This document shows, piece by piece, positions 53,563-62,368 of a DNA stretch of 64,000 nt. Location of the stretch: positions 48,501 to 112,500 of the forward strand of contig NZ_SMAH01000006.1 of the NCBI RefSeq assembly GCF_004342625.1, written 5' to 3'. Under the pieces are notes generated by a model that ran no database searches, was not told the origin of the DNA, and saw only the letters and a list, made by a program, of their open reading frames with translations. A program made the translations under genes and the position numbers. How positions within the stretch are numbered: the stretch's first letter is position 1; every line of letters begins with the position of its first letter. Origin of the DNA: Tepidimonas ignava. Lineage in GTDB: Bacteria; Pseudomonadota; Gammaproteobacteria; Burkholderiales; Burkholderiaceae_C.

Positions 53563-55635
53563 TCAGTAGCCCAACGGATCGACGTCGATGGCCCAGCGCA
53601 GCACCCCGCGGCCCGCGGGGGTGCGCCGCAGCGCGTGCAGGTGCGGCAGCCACGCCGCCAGCAGCGCCTGCAGCGCCGCGCGCGAGCCCGACTCCAGCAG
53701 CAGTTGCGCGCGCTCCACCCCGGCCACGCGCGTCAGCGTCATCGGCACCGGCGCGTACAGCGTCACCTGGGGCCGCCCGGGCAGGTCGTCGGCGCACGCG
53801 GCGGCGTGTTGCAGCCACGCCAACGCCACTTCCAACTGGCGGGCCTCGGCGCGCAGCAGCGCCTGGTGCGCAAACGGCGGCATGCCCGCCGCGCGCCGCT
53901 CCTGCAATTGCTGGGCGGCAAAGCCTGGGTAGTCGTGCCGCGCCAGCGCGGCGAACAAGGGGTGGTCGGGCTGGCTGGTTTGCACCCACAGCTCGGGCTG
54001 CGCACCCTGGGCCGCCGTGAACGCGGCGTCGCGCCCGGCGCGCCCAGCGGCCTGCAACAGCAGTGCGAACAGCCGCTCCGGCGCGCGCCAGTCGCTGGCG
54101 TACAAGGCGCCGTCCGGGTTGATGGCCGCCACCAGCGTGATGCGCCGAAAGTCGTGCCCCTTGGCCACCATCTGCGTGCCCACCAGCACGTCGAGCTCGC
54201 CGCGGTGCACGGCGGCCAGCGTTTGCTCCAGCGCGCCCACGCCGCGCGCGGTGTCGGCGTCGAGCCGGCCGACGCGCACCGGGCCACCGTCGGGGCGGCG
54301 CAGCTCGGCCAGCGCTTGCACCACATGCTCTTCCAACTGCTCGGTGCCGCGGCCCAGCGGCGCCAGATCGACGTTGCCGCACGTGGGACAAGCGCGCGGC
54401 ACCGGCTGGGCGTGACCGCAGTGGTGGCAGCGCAACGCGCGCTCGCGCTTGTGGTACACGAGGTAGGCGCTGCAGTGCGGGCAGCCGCTTTTCCAGCCGC
54501 AGTCGCCGCAGGCGATCACCGGGGCGTAGCCACGCCGGTTGAGCAGCAGCAGGGCCTGCTCGCCGCGCGCCAGCCGGGCTTGCAGCGCGGCGCGCAACGG
54601 CGGCGCCAGCAGCGTGTCGCGCGGTTGCTGGCGCAGGTCCACCAACCGCAGCGCCGGCCAGTGCGCGCCGCCCATGCGCACGGGCAGCTCGATGCGCTGG
54701 TAGCGCCCTTGCTCGGCGGCGTGCCAGGTTTCCAGCGCCGGCGTGGCCGAGCCCAGCACCACCCGGCAGCCGGCGGCGGCGAGGTGGTGGGCGCGCACCA
54801 CCGCCAGGTCGCGCGCCGAGTAGCGTGCGCCCTCTTGGCTTTTGTAGCTGGGGTCGTGCTCTTCGTCGACGACGATCAGGCGCAGCCGCGGCAGGCTGGC
54901 CCAGACGGCGGTGCGTGTGCCCAGCACGATGCGCGCCTGCCCCATGTGCGCGGCCAACCAGTGGCGCAGCCGCTGCGCCGGCGTCAGGCCCGAGTGCAAC
55001 GCCACCACGCTGGCGCCAAAGCGCGCCTGAAAACGCGCCAACAACTGCGGCGTCAGGTTGATTTCGGGCACCAGCACCAGCACCTGCGCCAAGGGATCAC
55101 GCGCCAGCGTGCGTGCCGCGGCCTGCAGGTACACCTCGGTTTTGCCGCTGCCGGTGGCGCCAAACAGCAGCACCGGGCGCGTGGCGCTTTCGATGGCCTG
55201 CAGCGCTTGGGTTTGATCGGCTGTCAGCGCGGGCGGGGCTTCGTGGGCGGTGGGGCCGGATGGGCTGGGTGTGCGGGCCAGTCGGCGCGCCAGTGCCTCG
55301 GCGTCCAGAGTGCGCAGCGCGGGCGGCAGGGCGGCCAACGCCACTTCCCCCAGGCTGCGTTGGTAGTAGCGCGCGGCAAACGCCACCAGCGCGCGCCACG
55401 CCGCGTCCAGGGGGGGCAGCGGTGACCAGACCTCGTCGATGGCGCGCAGCGTGGCCGCACCAGGCGCTGCCGGCGCATGGTCCCACACGATGCCCAGCAC
55501 CGTGCGCCGGCCCAGTGGCACCCGCACCAGGGTGCCGGGCGGCAGCGGCGCGTCGTGCGTGTAGGTCAGTGGCCCGTGCAGCTCGCTGTGCGCGGGCGTG
55601 GGCACGACGACGGCGACCTGCGCGGATGGCCTCAT
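53563..55635 (-). CDS. priA: Primosomal replication restart helicase PriA
   Basis: Restarts broken or stalled replication forks by loading the primosome. The 690-residue protein has an N-terminal DNA-binding part (to about 140), Walker A FGATGSGKTEVYLQ, DEEHDPSYK, GSATPALETW, the zinc-binding cysteines (CGDCGWKSGCPHCSAYL, CHHCGHAQPVPRACPTCG) between helicase lobes, and QMVAKGHDFRRITLV, LLQAAGRAGRD. The start is ATG 55635. Its promoter region contains DnaA-box sequences, described separately. It follows hemE on the same strand. Confidence 0.97.
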   Translation of the reverse strand: MRPSAQVAVVVPTPAHSELHGPLTYTHDAPLPPGTLVRVPLGRRTVLGIVWDHAPAAPGAATLRAIDEVWSPLPPLDAAWRALVAFAARYYQRSLGEVALAALPPALRTLDAEALARRLARTPSPSGPTAHEAPPALTADQTQALQAIESATRPVLLFGATGSGKTEVYLQAAARTLARDPLAQVLVLVPEINLTPQLLARFQARFGASVVALHSGLTPAQRLRHWLAAHMGQARIVLGTRTAVWASLPRLRLIVVDEEHDPSYKSQEGARYSARDLAVVRAHHLAAAGCRVVLGSATPALETWHAAEQGRYQRIELPVRMGGAHWPALRLVDLRQQPRDTLLAPPLRAALQARLARGEQALLLLNRRGYAPVIACGDCGWKSGCPHCSAYLVYHKRERALRCHHCGHAQPVPRACPTCGNVDLAPLGRGTEQLEEHVVQALAELRRPDGGPVRVGRLDADTARGVGALEQTLAAVHRGELDVLVGTQMVAKGHDFRRITLVAAINPDGALYASDWRAPERLFALLLQAAGRAGRDAAFTAAQGAQPELWVQTSQPDHPLFAALARHDYPGFAAQQLQERRAAGMPPFAHQALLRAEARQLEVALAWLQHAAACADDLPGRPQVTLYAPVPMTLTRVAGVERAQLLLESGSRAALQALLAAWLPHLHALRRTPAGRGVLRWAIDVDPLGY

Positions 55636-55694
55636 GTCTTCAAGCGGTGTTGCGCTGGGTGGGCCAAGGGCTTGTGCGACCGGGGCTTTTGTCG

Positions 55695-55700
55695 GTTATC
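55695..55700 (-). promoter_or_regulatory. Candidate -10 of priA (GATAAC)
   Basis: GATAAC on the minus strand would start transcription near 55688, leaving a leader of about 53 bases. It is part of the inverted repeat that also holds a DnaA box. Confidence 0.35.
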
Positions 55701-55709
55701 CAGGGGGCT

Positions 55710-55718
55710 TGTGGATAA
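55710..55718 (-). promoter_or_regulatory. Perfect DnaA box (TTATCCACA)
   Basis: TTATCCACA on the minus strand matches the strong consensus exactly. It sits just upstream of the candidate priA -10. Confidence 0.65.
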
Positions 55719-55898
55719 CTTTGTTGGCAACCTGCGGATGGGCATCGGAAAGCGTTGCCGCTCAAGGCTTGCAACAGGCTGCACAAAAACCCGGCAACGC
55801 ATGGATGTCATCGAAAGAACAATGACTTATGCGGTTTCGGTGAGGGCTGGCCGGCCGCCCGTGGTGACCCCGGCGGTCCCTCTGGGTGGTGATGTAGT

Positions 55899-55907
55899 TG
55901 TGCATAA
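55899..55907 (-). promoter_or_regulatory. Second DnaA box (TTATGCACA)
   Basis: TTATGCACA on the minus strand matches the relaxed consensus TTATNCACA and has the same orientation as the first box, about 190 bases away. Confidence 0.55.
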
Positions 55908-55939
55908 GCCCGCGCCTGTGCCCCGTTGGCCAACGGTGC

Positions 55940-57052
55940 TCAGCGCGCTTGGCGCATGCGGCGCGAATGGTCGTGCACCGCGTGCACCAGCGCGGCCACA
56001 TGTTCCGGCGGCGTGTGCTGGCTGATGCCGTGCCCCAGGTTGAAGATGTGCGTCGGTCCGCGCCGCGTGGGGTCGGTGTGGGGGGCGCCAAACGCCTCCA
56101 GCACGGCGACGGCCTGTTGCACCACCGCCTCGGGCGTGCTGAGCAGCACGGCGGGGTCGAGGTTGCCTTGCAGCGCCTTGCCGGGGCCGCCGGGCAGTCC
56201 ACCCACCAGCGCCCGCGCGCGCCCCAGGTGCACCGTCCAGTCCACCCCCAACACGTCGCAGTCCAGCGCGGCCATCTCGGCCAGCCACGGCGCCCCACCC
56301 TTGGTGAAGACGATGCGCGGGATCACCTGACCGTCGTGTTCGCGCGGCAGCTGGGCCAGCACCCGCTGCGTGTAGGCCAGGCTGAAGCGCTGGAACATGC
56401 CATCGGCCAGCACGCCGCCCCAGCTGTCGAACACCATCACGGCCTGCGCGCCGGCCTCGATCTGGTGGCGCAGGTACAGCGCCACCGCATCGGCGTTGAT
56501 GGCCAACAGCCGGTGCATCAGGTCGGGGCGGGCGTACAGCAGCGTTTTGACGTGCCGGTAGTCGTCGCTGCTGCCGCCTTCGACCATGTAGCACGCCAGC
56601 GTCCAGGGGCTGCCGGAAAAGCCGATCAACGGCACCCGGCCGTCCAACGCGCGCCGAATGCTGGTGACGGCGTCGAACACGTAGCGCAGCCGCTCCATGT
56701 CGGGCACCGCCAGCGCGGCCACGTCGGCTTCGCTGCGCACGCTGCGCGCAAACCGCGGGCCTTCGCCGGCGGCGAAGGTCAGCCCCAGGCCCATGGCGTC
56801 GGGCACCGTCAGGATGTCGGAAAACAAAATCGCTGCGTCCAGCTCGTAGCGCTGCAGTGGCTGCAGCGTCACTTCGGTGGCGAAGTCAACGTTGGTGGCC
56901 AGGCCCATGAACGAGCCGGCCCGCGCGCGCGTCGCGCAGTACTCGGGCAGGTAGCGCCCCGCCTGGCGCATCAGCCACACAGGGGTGTACGGGGTGGCCT
57001 GCCCGAGGCAGGCGCGCACAAACGTATCGTTGCGAAGCGGGGCAAAGGGCAT
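55940..57052 (-). CDS. hemE: Uroporphyrinogen decarboxylase
   Basis: Decarboxylates uroporphyrinogen III to coproporphyrinogen III in haem synthesis. The 370-residue protein opens with the signature [19 protein letters not shown], has the metal-free active-site Asp in [13 protein letters not shown] and [17 protein letters not shown], and [14 protein letters not shown]. Length is typical. A GATAAT -10-like hexamer on the minus strand lies at 57101-57096. Confidence 0.97.
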   Translation of the reverse strand: MPFAPLRNDTFVRACLGQATPYTPVWLMRQAGRYLPEYCATRARAGSFMGLATNVDFATEVTLQPLQRYELDAAILFSDILTVPDAMGLGLTFAAGEGPRFARSVRSEADVAALAVPDMERLRYVFDAVTSIRRALDGRVPLIGFSGSPWTLACYMVEGGSSDDYRHVKTLLYARPDLMHRLLAINADAVALYLRHQIEAGAQAVMVFDSWGGVLADGMFQRFSLAYTQRVLAQLPREHDGQVIPRIVFTKGGAPWLAEMAALDCDVLGVDWTVHLGRARALVGGLPGGPGKALQGNLDPAVLLSTPEAVVQQAVAVLEAFGAPHTDPTRRGPTHIFNLGHGISQHTPPEHVAALVHAVHDHSRRMRQAR

Positions 57053-57095
57053 GGCGCAGCGTCAATCTCAAAAGGTGGAGGGGCTCTGGCGCGCG

Positions 57096-57101
57096 ATTAT
57101 C
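57096..57101 (-). promoter_or_regulatory. Candidate -10 of hemE (GATAAT)
   Basis: GATAAT on the minus strand overlaps the dsbD stop and gives a leader of about 37 bases; CCCTCCACC rather than a Shine-Dalgarno follows. Confidence 0.4.
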
Positions 57102-59325
57102 GCCGCGCCCCCTCAAAGGCCGCGCGCACCTCGGCCACGCTGAGCACCTCGGTGAGCACCTGCGGCGCGCGTCCCGGCACGTGCAGCACGTACACCGGCA
57201 CCCCGCTGCGCCCCAGCGCCGCCAGCGCGGCGGTGATCGTCGGGTCGCGTCGCGTCCAGTCCGCGCGCAGCAGCGCGATGTTGGCGGCTTCGGCGGCGCG
57301 CAGCACCTCGGCGTCGCTCAGCACGGCGGCTTTGTTGACCTGGCAGGTGACGCACCACGCCGCCGTGAAGTCCACGAACACCGGCCGGCCCGCCGCCAGC
57401 AAGTCGGCCTGCCGCTGCGGGGTCCACGCTTGCCAGCGCTCAGCTTCCTGGGCCGTGGCGGCGCCCGCGGGCATGGTCGCTTCGCGCACCACATGGGGGC
57501 CCACGCCGACGGCCAGCGCCGCCAGCGCCAGCGCGCCCAACGCCGTCAGCACGCGCGCGCGGCGCGCCCAGGCCCACAGCACCCAGGCCAACGCCAGCCA
57601 CAGCAGCAGCAGGGCCGCCAGCCCATGCACGCTGGTTTGCTGCCCCAGCACCCACAGCAGCCACACGGCCGCGGCCAGCATCGGAAACGCCAGCGCCTGG
57701 CGCAGCGTTTGCATCCAGGGGCCGGGCCGGGGCAGCCTTCGCGCCAGCGCGGGCCACCAACTGGCCGCCAGGTACGGCAGCGCCATGCCCAGCCCGAGGC
57801 TGGCGAACACGGCCAGTGCCGCCGGGCCGGGCAGTGTCACCGCCAGCCCGAGCGATGCGCCCATGAACGGCGCCGTGCACGGCGAGGCCACCACCGAGGC
57901 CAGCACGCCGGTCAAAAAAGCGTCGCCCAGCGGGTGGCGTAGCTGCATCCCCGCCAGCCCGCTGGGGGCCAGCGCCCCCACTTCGTACACCCCGGCCAGG
58001 TTGAGCGCGATGACGAGGAACAGCGTTGCCAGCCCCGCCACCACCCACGGGTTTTGCAGCTGGAAGCCCCAGCCGACGGCTTCGCCGGCGCTGCGCAGCG
58101 CCAGCAACGCCGCCCCAAGCGCCGCAAACGACAACACCACCCCGGCCGTGTAGGCCAGCCCACCCAGCCGGTGGGCGCGCGCATCCGCCCCGTGGGCCTG
58201 AAACGCCATCACCTTGATGGTCAGCACCGGAAAGACGCACGGCATCAGGTTGAGGATCATGCCGCCCACCAGCGCGCCCAGCACGGCCAAGGCCAGGCCC
58301 AGCGCCGTGACCTCGCCCGTGGCGTCGGCCGGGGTTGGCGGCACCGGTGCCGTCGCGGTCAGGGGTGCCGGCGCGGGCGGTGCGGGCCATGTGCCCTGCA
58401 CCGCGCTGTCCAGGCGCACCCCGGCCGGGGCGGGTCCGTGGCCGGCGTCGGCCAGGGCCAGCACAAACGCCAGCCGCGTGGCGGTCTCGGTCCGGTAGGG
58501 GTGCAGCGGCACACTGGCACGCCACACCGGCCCGTCCCACCGCTGGGTCCAGGGCGCGCCCGGGGCGATCAGATTGCCGGTTTCCGGAAAGAACTCCAGC
58601 GTGCGTCCCTGCCAGTCGCCGGGCAACCCCGCCACCTCCAGGTGCAGCCCAGCGTCGTCCACACGCAGGGCGGCGCGCGCGCCCGGCAGCGCTCGCGGGG
58701 CGGCGGCCCACGCCGCTTCGAAGGCCGCCGCGTGCTCGCCCATCACGGCGCCGGCGGGCAGGGTGAGCTGCAGCGTGGCTTCTTCCGGTACGCACTCCTG
58801 GCGGCAGATCAGCCAGGTGGCGTGCAGCCGCACCGGCAGCGCTTCGGCGCGCCAGGTGGGCGGCAGCGTCAGCGGCACCGGCAGCAGCACCGTGCCGTCA
58901 AAGCCGTAGTTGGCCAGCTCGCCGATGGGGAATTTGCGCGGCGTCGGCCATTGGATCGGACCGGCTTGCACGCCCTCGGGCAGCGTCCACTGCAGCTCGA
59001 TGGGCAAGCCGGAGTCGCCTGGGTTGTGCCAATACGTGTGCCAACCCGGCTCGTGTTGCAGTTGCAAGCCCAGCCACAGCGCGCGGCCGGGCGCCACGCC
59101 CTGGGGCGCGTGCGCCAGCAGCGCCACCTGGGCGTGCTCGGTGCGCGCGCGGGCGCCGGCCAGGTCGGCGCTGGCGCCAGCCACGGCCGCAGAGGGGTTG
59201 CGGCTCGGCAAAACCTCCAGGGCCGCGGCGCCGCCGGCCAGCAGCGCCGTCGCCATCGTCAGTCCCAGCGTGCGCACCCATCGCCGCCCGTGCTGGGCCA
59301 AGCATGCAAGCCAACGTTGTTTCAT
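57097..59325 (-). CDS. dsbD: DsbD-family thiol:disulfide reductant transporter
   Basis: Passes electrons from cytoplasmic thioredoxin to periplasmic thiols. The 742-residue protein has a signal sequence, a periplasmic N-terminal domain (to about 340) with paired Cys ICRQEC, eight membrane segments with PCVFPVLTIKVMAF and SPCTAPFMGASLGLA, and a C-terminal thioredoxin domain with C658 and C661 (AWCVTCQVNK). The N-terminal domain (HAPQGVAPGRALWLGLQLQHEPGWHTYW) resembles the ScsB-like DsbD type. Start ATG 59325 was chosen for the signal sequence; the frame runs upstream. Confidence 0.93.
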   Translation of the reverse strand: MKQRWLACLAQHGRRWVRTLGLTMATALLAGGAAALEVLPSRNPSAAVAGASADLAGARARTEHAQVALLAHAPQGVAPGRALWLGLQLQHEPGWHTYWHNPGDSGLPIELQWTLPEGVQAGPIQWPTPRKFPIGELANYGFDGTVLLPVPLTLPPTWRAEALPVRLHATWLICRQECVPEEATLQLTLPAGAVMGEHAAAFEAAWAAAPRALPGARAALRVDDAGLHLEVAGLPGDWQGRTLEFFPETGNLIAPGAPWTQRWDGPVWRASVPLHPYRTETATRLAFVLALADAGHGPAPAGVRLDSAVQGTWPAPPAPAPLTATAPVPPTPADATGEVTALGLALAVLGALVGGMILNLMPCVFPVLTIKVMAFQAHGADARAHRLGGLAYTAGVVLSFAALGAALLALRSAGEAVGWGFQLQNPWVVAGLATLFLVIALNLAGVYEVGALAPSGLAGMQLRHPLGDAFLTGVLASVVASPCTAPFMGASLGLAVTLPGPAALAVFASLGLGMALPYLAASWWPALARRLPRPGPWMQTLRQALAFPMLAAAVWLLWVLGQQTSVHGLAALLLLWLALAWVLWAWARRARVLTALGALALAALAVGVGPHVVREATMPAGAATAQEAERWQAWTPQRQADLLAAGRPVFVDFTAAWCVTCQVNKAAVLSDAEVLRAAEAANIALLRADWTRRDPTITAALAALGRSGVPVYVLHVPGRAPQVLTEVLSVAEVRAAFEGARR

Positions 59326-59511
59326 CGTGACGCTATCGAATCTGTTATTCCCCCTGGGGTTCCCCAAGGGCCGCGCTGCATTGTGGCGCATGCGGCCGGG
59401 GCCGTGCGCGATCGTCACCGCCAATGCCCGCCATAGCCCGCACCCCCTTCACAACCACGCGGGCTTACCCAACAATCCCCCAAGGTGTGTATGGGATCAG
59501 GAGGTGCGCGC

Positions 59512-60762
59512 ATGCCAACCATCGACAAGGCCATCGACGCCTGGGTGCAACGCTGGCGGCAGCGGCTCGACCTGCCGCTGCGCGTGGTGTGGGGGACGGG
59601 CAACACGGACGGTGCGCCGCGCGCGTGGGACCTGGGGCGGTTTGACGAGCCCAAGGTGGTCATCACGGTGCGCGACGTGGCTGCGTTGTCGGCGCTGCTC
59701 AACCCAAGCCTGGACAGCCTGGGTGAGGCCTATGTCGAAGGTCACCTCGACGTCGAAGGCGACATCGACGACGTGCTGGCCATGGCGCACGCCTTGGTGC
59801 GCGACAACGCCGCGCACCAAGGCTCCACGACGCTGCTGCAGCGGGTGGTCAAGGGACTGAAGCACAACCGCAAGCTGGACCGCGAGGCCATCCAGTACCA
59901 CTACGACGTCTCCAACGATTTTTACGCCACCTGGTTGGACCCCGCGATGGTGTACTCGTGCGCCTACTTCGAGCACGGCGACGAGGACCTGGCCAGCGCG
60001 CAGCGCAAAAAAATCGACCACATCCTGACCAAGATTCGGCTGCAGCCAGGGCACACGTTGCTGGACATCGGCTGCGGCTGGGGCGCGTTGGTGTTGCGCG
60101 CCGCGCAAAAGTTTGGCGCTCGCTGCGTGGGCATCACGCTGTCGCAGGCGCAGTACGAGCTGGCGCGCCAGCGCGTGGCCGAGGCCGGTCTGACCGACCG
60201 CATCGAGATTCGCCTGCAAGACTACCGCGATGTCGAAGGCACGTTCGACCGCATCACCAGCGTCGGCATGTTCGAGCACGTCGGCCTTCAACACCTGCCG
60301 CAGTACTTTCGCATCATCCGCGATCGCTTGGCGCCCGACGGCTGGGCGATGAACCACGGCATCACCACCACCGACGCCGCCGACGGTGAAACCCCTTATG
60401 GCGGCGGGCGCTTCATCGACAAGTACGTCTTCCCGCATGGCGAACTGCCGCACATCGCCACCGTGCTGCGCACCATGCAAGAGGGCGGGCTGGAAGCGTT
60501 CGACGTCGAAAACCTGCGTCGCCACTACGCGCGCACGCTGACGCTGTGGAGCCGCAACTTCGAAGGGCAGTCGCAACGCCTGCGTGGCATGGTACCCGAG
60601 CGCATCTGGCGCATCTGGCGCGTGTACCTGGCGGGCTGCGCGTGGGCGTTCGAGCACGACCAGATCGCGCTGTACCAGGTGCTGTGCCGGCCAGCGGGGC
60701 GCAGCGCGCAGGAGCTGCCCTGGTCGCGTCGCTGGATCTACGACGCTCAGCCGGGTGCCTGA
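59512..60762 (+). CDS. cfa: Cyclopropane-fatty-acyl-phospholipid synthase
   Basis: Uses SAM to add a methylene bridge to membrane lipid double bonds, a stress adaptation. The 416-residue protein has an N-terminal lipid-binding part (AYVEGHLDVEGDIDD), then IQYHYDVSNDFYATWLDPAMVYSCAYF, the SAM motif LDIGCGWGALVL and the bicarbonate site region SVGMFEHVG. ATG 59512 follows a strong AGGAGGTG at 59499-59506. Confidence 0.95.
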   Translation: MPTIDKAIDAWVQRWRQRLDLPLRVVWGTGNTDGAPRAWDLGRFDEPKVVITVRDVAALSALLNPSLDSLGEAYVEGHLDVEGDIDDVLAMAHALVRDNAAHQGSTTLLQRVVKGLKHNRKLDREAIQYHYDVSNDFYATWLDPAMVYSCAYFEHGDEDLASAQRKKIDHILTKIRLQPGHTLLDIGCGWGALVLRAAQKFGARCVGITLSQAQYELARQRVAEAGLTDRIEIRLQDYRDVEGTFDRITSVGMFEHVGLQHLPQYFRIIRDRLAPDGWAMNHGITTTDAADGETPYGGGRFIDKYVFPHGELPHIATVLRTMQEGGLEAFDVENLRRHYARTLTLWSRNFEGQSQRLRGMVPERIWRIWRVYLAGCAWAFEHDQIALYQVLCRPAGRSAQELPWSRRWIYDAQPGA

Positions 60763-60785
60763 GCCGTGGGGCGGGCCGCATCGGC

Positions 60786-60791
60786 TACGAT
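60786..60791 (+). promoter_or_regulatory. Candidate -10 of the creatininase-family gene (TACGAT)
   Basis: TACGAT within GGCTACGATGG ends 6 bases before ATG 60798 with no Shine-Dalgarno, so the message may be leaderless. The gap from cfa is 35 bases. Confidence 0.4.
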
Positions 60792-60797
60792 GGCGCC

Positions 60798-61649
60798 ATG
60801 ACCCATCGCCCGCACCTGCGCCGTTGGGCCGACCTGGCCTGGACCGACTTCGCCGCGCTGGACGCCGCGCGCACACTGGCGGTGCTGCCGCTGGGCGCCA
60901 CCGAGCAGCACGGTCCCCACCTGCCGCTGGGGGTGGACACCCTCCTTGCCGAGGGCGTGCTGGCGGCCGCCGCGCCCCACCTGCCTCATGACGCGCCGCT
61001 GCTTGTGCTGCCCACCCTGGCCGTGGGCCTGAGCACCGAGCACACGGCCTACCCCGGCACCCTGTCGCTGCAGCCCGAAACGGCGCTGGCGCTGCTGGCC
61101 GACGTGGCCGCCGGCGTGGCCCGGGCGGGGGTGCGCAAGCTGCTCATCCTCAACGGCCACGGCGGCCACGTGGGTCTGCTGGACGTGGCCACGCGCACGA
61201 TGCGCATGCGCCACGGTTTGCTGGTGTGGAGCGTGCACTGGTGGCAGTTGCCGCTGATCGACACCGACGGCCACGACCTGGAGGGTGACCTTGGCGCGTC
61301 CGAGCGTCGCTGGGGCGTGCACGCCGGCCAGCTCGAAACCGCCGCCATGCTGGCGCTGGCGCCGCACCTGGTGCGGCACGCCGCCTTGCAAACCTTCGTG
61401 TCGCGCCGCACCGAGCACGTGCCCCGGCAGCCCACGCTGCACGACGGGCGCAGCGCCAAATGGGCGTGGGCGATGCACGACCTGCACCCGCTGGGCGCGG
61501 CGGGCGACGCCGCCGCGGCCGATGCCTCATGGGGCCGGCGTGTCATCGAAGCCGCTGGCCGCGCGCTGGCGCAACTGCTGCTCGAAGCGATGGACGCGCC
61601 GCTGACCATGCTGGCCGCTGCGCCACCCGGCGGGCCTTCTCAGGCGTAG
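60798..61649 (+). CDS. Creatininase-family metalloamidohydrolase
   Basis: A 283-residue creatinine amidohydrolase-family protein. The metal motifs are visible: LGATEQHGPHLPLGVDT (Glu, His, Asp), AVGLSTEHTAYPGTL and LILNGHGGHVGLL, then HAGQLETAAMLAL. Family members also act on peptides and pterin or riboflavin intermediates, so the substrate is not fixed. It follows cfa by 35 bases with its own candidate -10. Its end overlaps the convergent phosphatase gene by ten bases. Confidence 0.9.
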   Translation: MTHRPHLRRWADLAWTDFAALDAARTLAVLPLGATEQHGPHLPLGVDTLLAEGVLAAAAPHLPHDAPLLVLPTLAVGLSTEHTAYPGTLSLQPETALALLADVAAGVARAGVRKLLILNGHGGHVGLLDVATRTMRMRHGLLVWSVHWWQLPLIDTDGHDLEGDLGASERRWGVHAGQLETAAMLALAPHLVRHAALQTFVSRRTEHVPRQPTLHDGRSAKWAWAMHDLHPLGAAGDAAAADASWGRRVIEAAGRALAQLLLEAMDAPLTMLAAAPPGGPSQA

Positions 61650-62311
61650 GTGATCCAGCCGCGGTGCTGGGGGGCGCTGAGGTGCGGCAGCGTGTTGAAG
61701 CTGACCAGCGCGCAGCGCTTGGGCGTGACCGCGACCTCACTGAGCGCCGTGTTGCGCAGCCGCAGGTTGAGCTCCACCGTCGTCTCCGGCTGCACCCCGA
61801 GCAAATGCCCCACCAACGTGGCGATCGGCCCACCGCTGCTGATCACCAACACCTCCCCCTGCGCGTGTTGCTGACGCGCGTGTTCGAGCACCTCCAACGC
61901 GTTGCGGCGCCAGGCCTCGTAGGGGGGCATGCCGCGCGGGGTGATCACGCCATCCATCCACTGCCGCAGCGCGTCGCGCAGCAGCCGGAAGTGGGCCCGA
62001 TACCCCTCAGGCGTGTGGGGATCCCCCGCGCACGGGGCGTGCAGCGCCTCGATCAGCGCAGCGCTGTCGTATTCGTCCAAGCCCGGCCAAACCACCGGTT
62101 CAGGCAGGGACGGCCACGCTTGGCGCATGCCCTCCCACGTCTGCCGATGGCGCCGCAGGGTGCCGCACAGCACCGCGCCCACTTCCAGCCCGTGCGCTTG
62201 CAGATGCTCACCCAGGCGTTGCGCCTGCCGCCAGCCCAGCGGGCTGAGCTGATCGTAGTCGTCGCTGCCAAAGCTGGCTTGCGCGTGCCGCACGAGGTGA
62301 AGGGTGCCCAT
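61640..62311 (-). CDS. Histidine phosphatase-family protein lacking the second catalytic His
   Basis: A 223-residue phosphoglycerate mutase-like protein. The N-terminal RHA motif TLHLVRHAQAS is intact, and FRLLRDALRQWMDG and WRRNALEVLEHARQQ are family-like. The second half-site reads VISSGGPIATLVGHLL, where active members have a His (typically SHGG). ATG 62311 lies 7 bases after a GACAAT -10-like hexamer; ATG 62320 is possible but overlaps it. The protein may be a weak or non-catalytic member. Confidence 0.88.
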   Translation of the reverse strand: MGTLHLVRHAQASFGSDDYDQLSPLGWRQAQRLGEHLQAHGLEVGAVLCGTLRRHRQTWEGMRQAWPSLPEPVVWPGLDEYDSAALIEALHAPCAGDPHTPEGYRAHFRLLRDALRQWMDGVITPRGMPPYEAWRRNALEVLEHARQQHAQGEVLVISSGGPIATLVGHLLGVQPETTVELNLRLRNTALSEVAVTPKRCALVSFNTLPHLSAPQHRGWITYA

Positions 62312-62318
62312 GCGCGGC

Positions 62319-62324
62319 ATTGTC
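62319..62324 (-). promoter_or_regulatory. Candidate -10 of the histidine phosphatase gene (GACAAT)
   Basis: GACAAT on the minus strand ends 7 bases before ATG 62311 and has no Shine-Dalgarno. It argues for the 62311 start. Confidence 0.4.
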
Positions 62325-62368
62325 CGCGCCGCCGACTGGCGCGGCAGTCGCCGCGGTGACCGCGCGGT

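Larger units (their letters stand above)
55695..55719. repeat. Inverted repeat GTTATCCA / TGGATAAC over the priA promoter
   Basis: GTTATCCA (55695-55702) and TGGATAAC (55712-55719) form a perfect 8-base inverted repeat with a 9-base spacer. Each arm resembles a DnaA box, the right one perfectly. Confidence 0.75.
55636..55939. other. 304-base hemE-priA gap
   Basis: The longest gap in the window and less GC-rich than its surroundings. It contains two DnaA boxes, an inverted repeat over the probable priA -10, and otherwise no gene, tRNA or clear terminator. Confidence 0.6.

Noticed and set aside
55636..55939. Possible replication origin
   Set aside because: Two DnaA boxes are present but there is no AT-rich unwinding region and no dnaA, dnaN or gyrB nearby. 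A regulatory role at priA is more likely.
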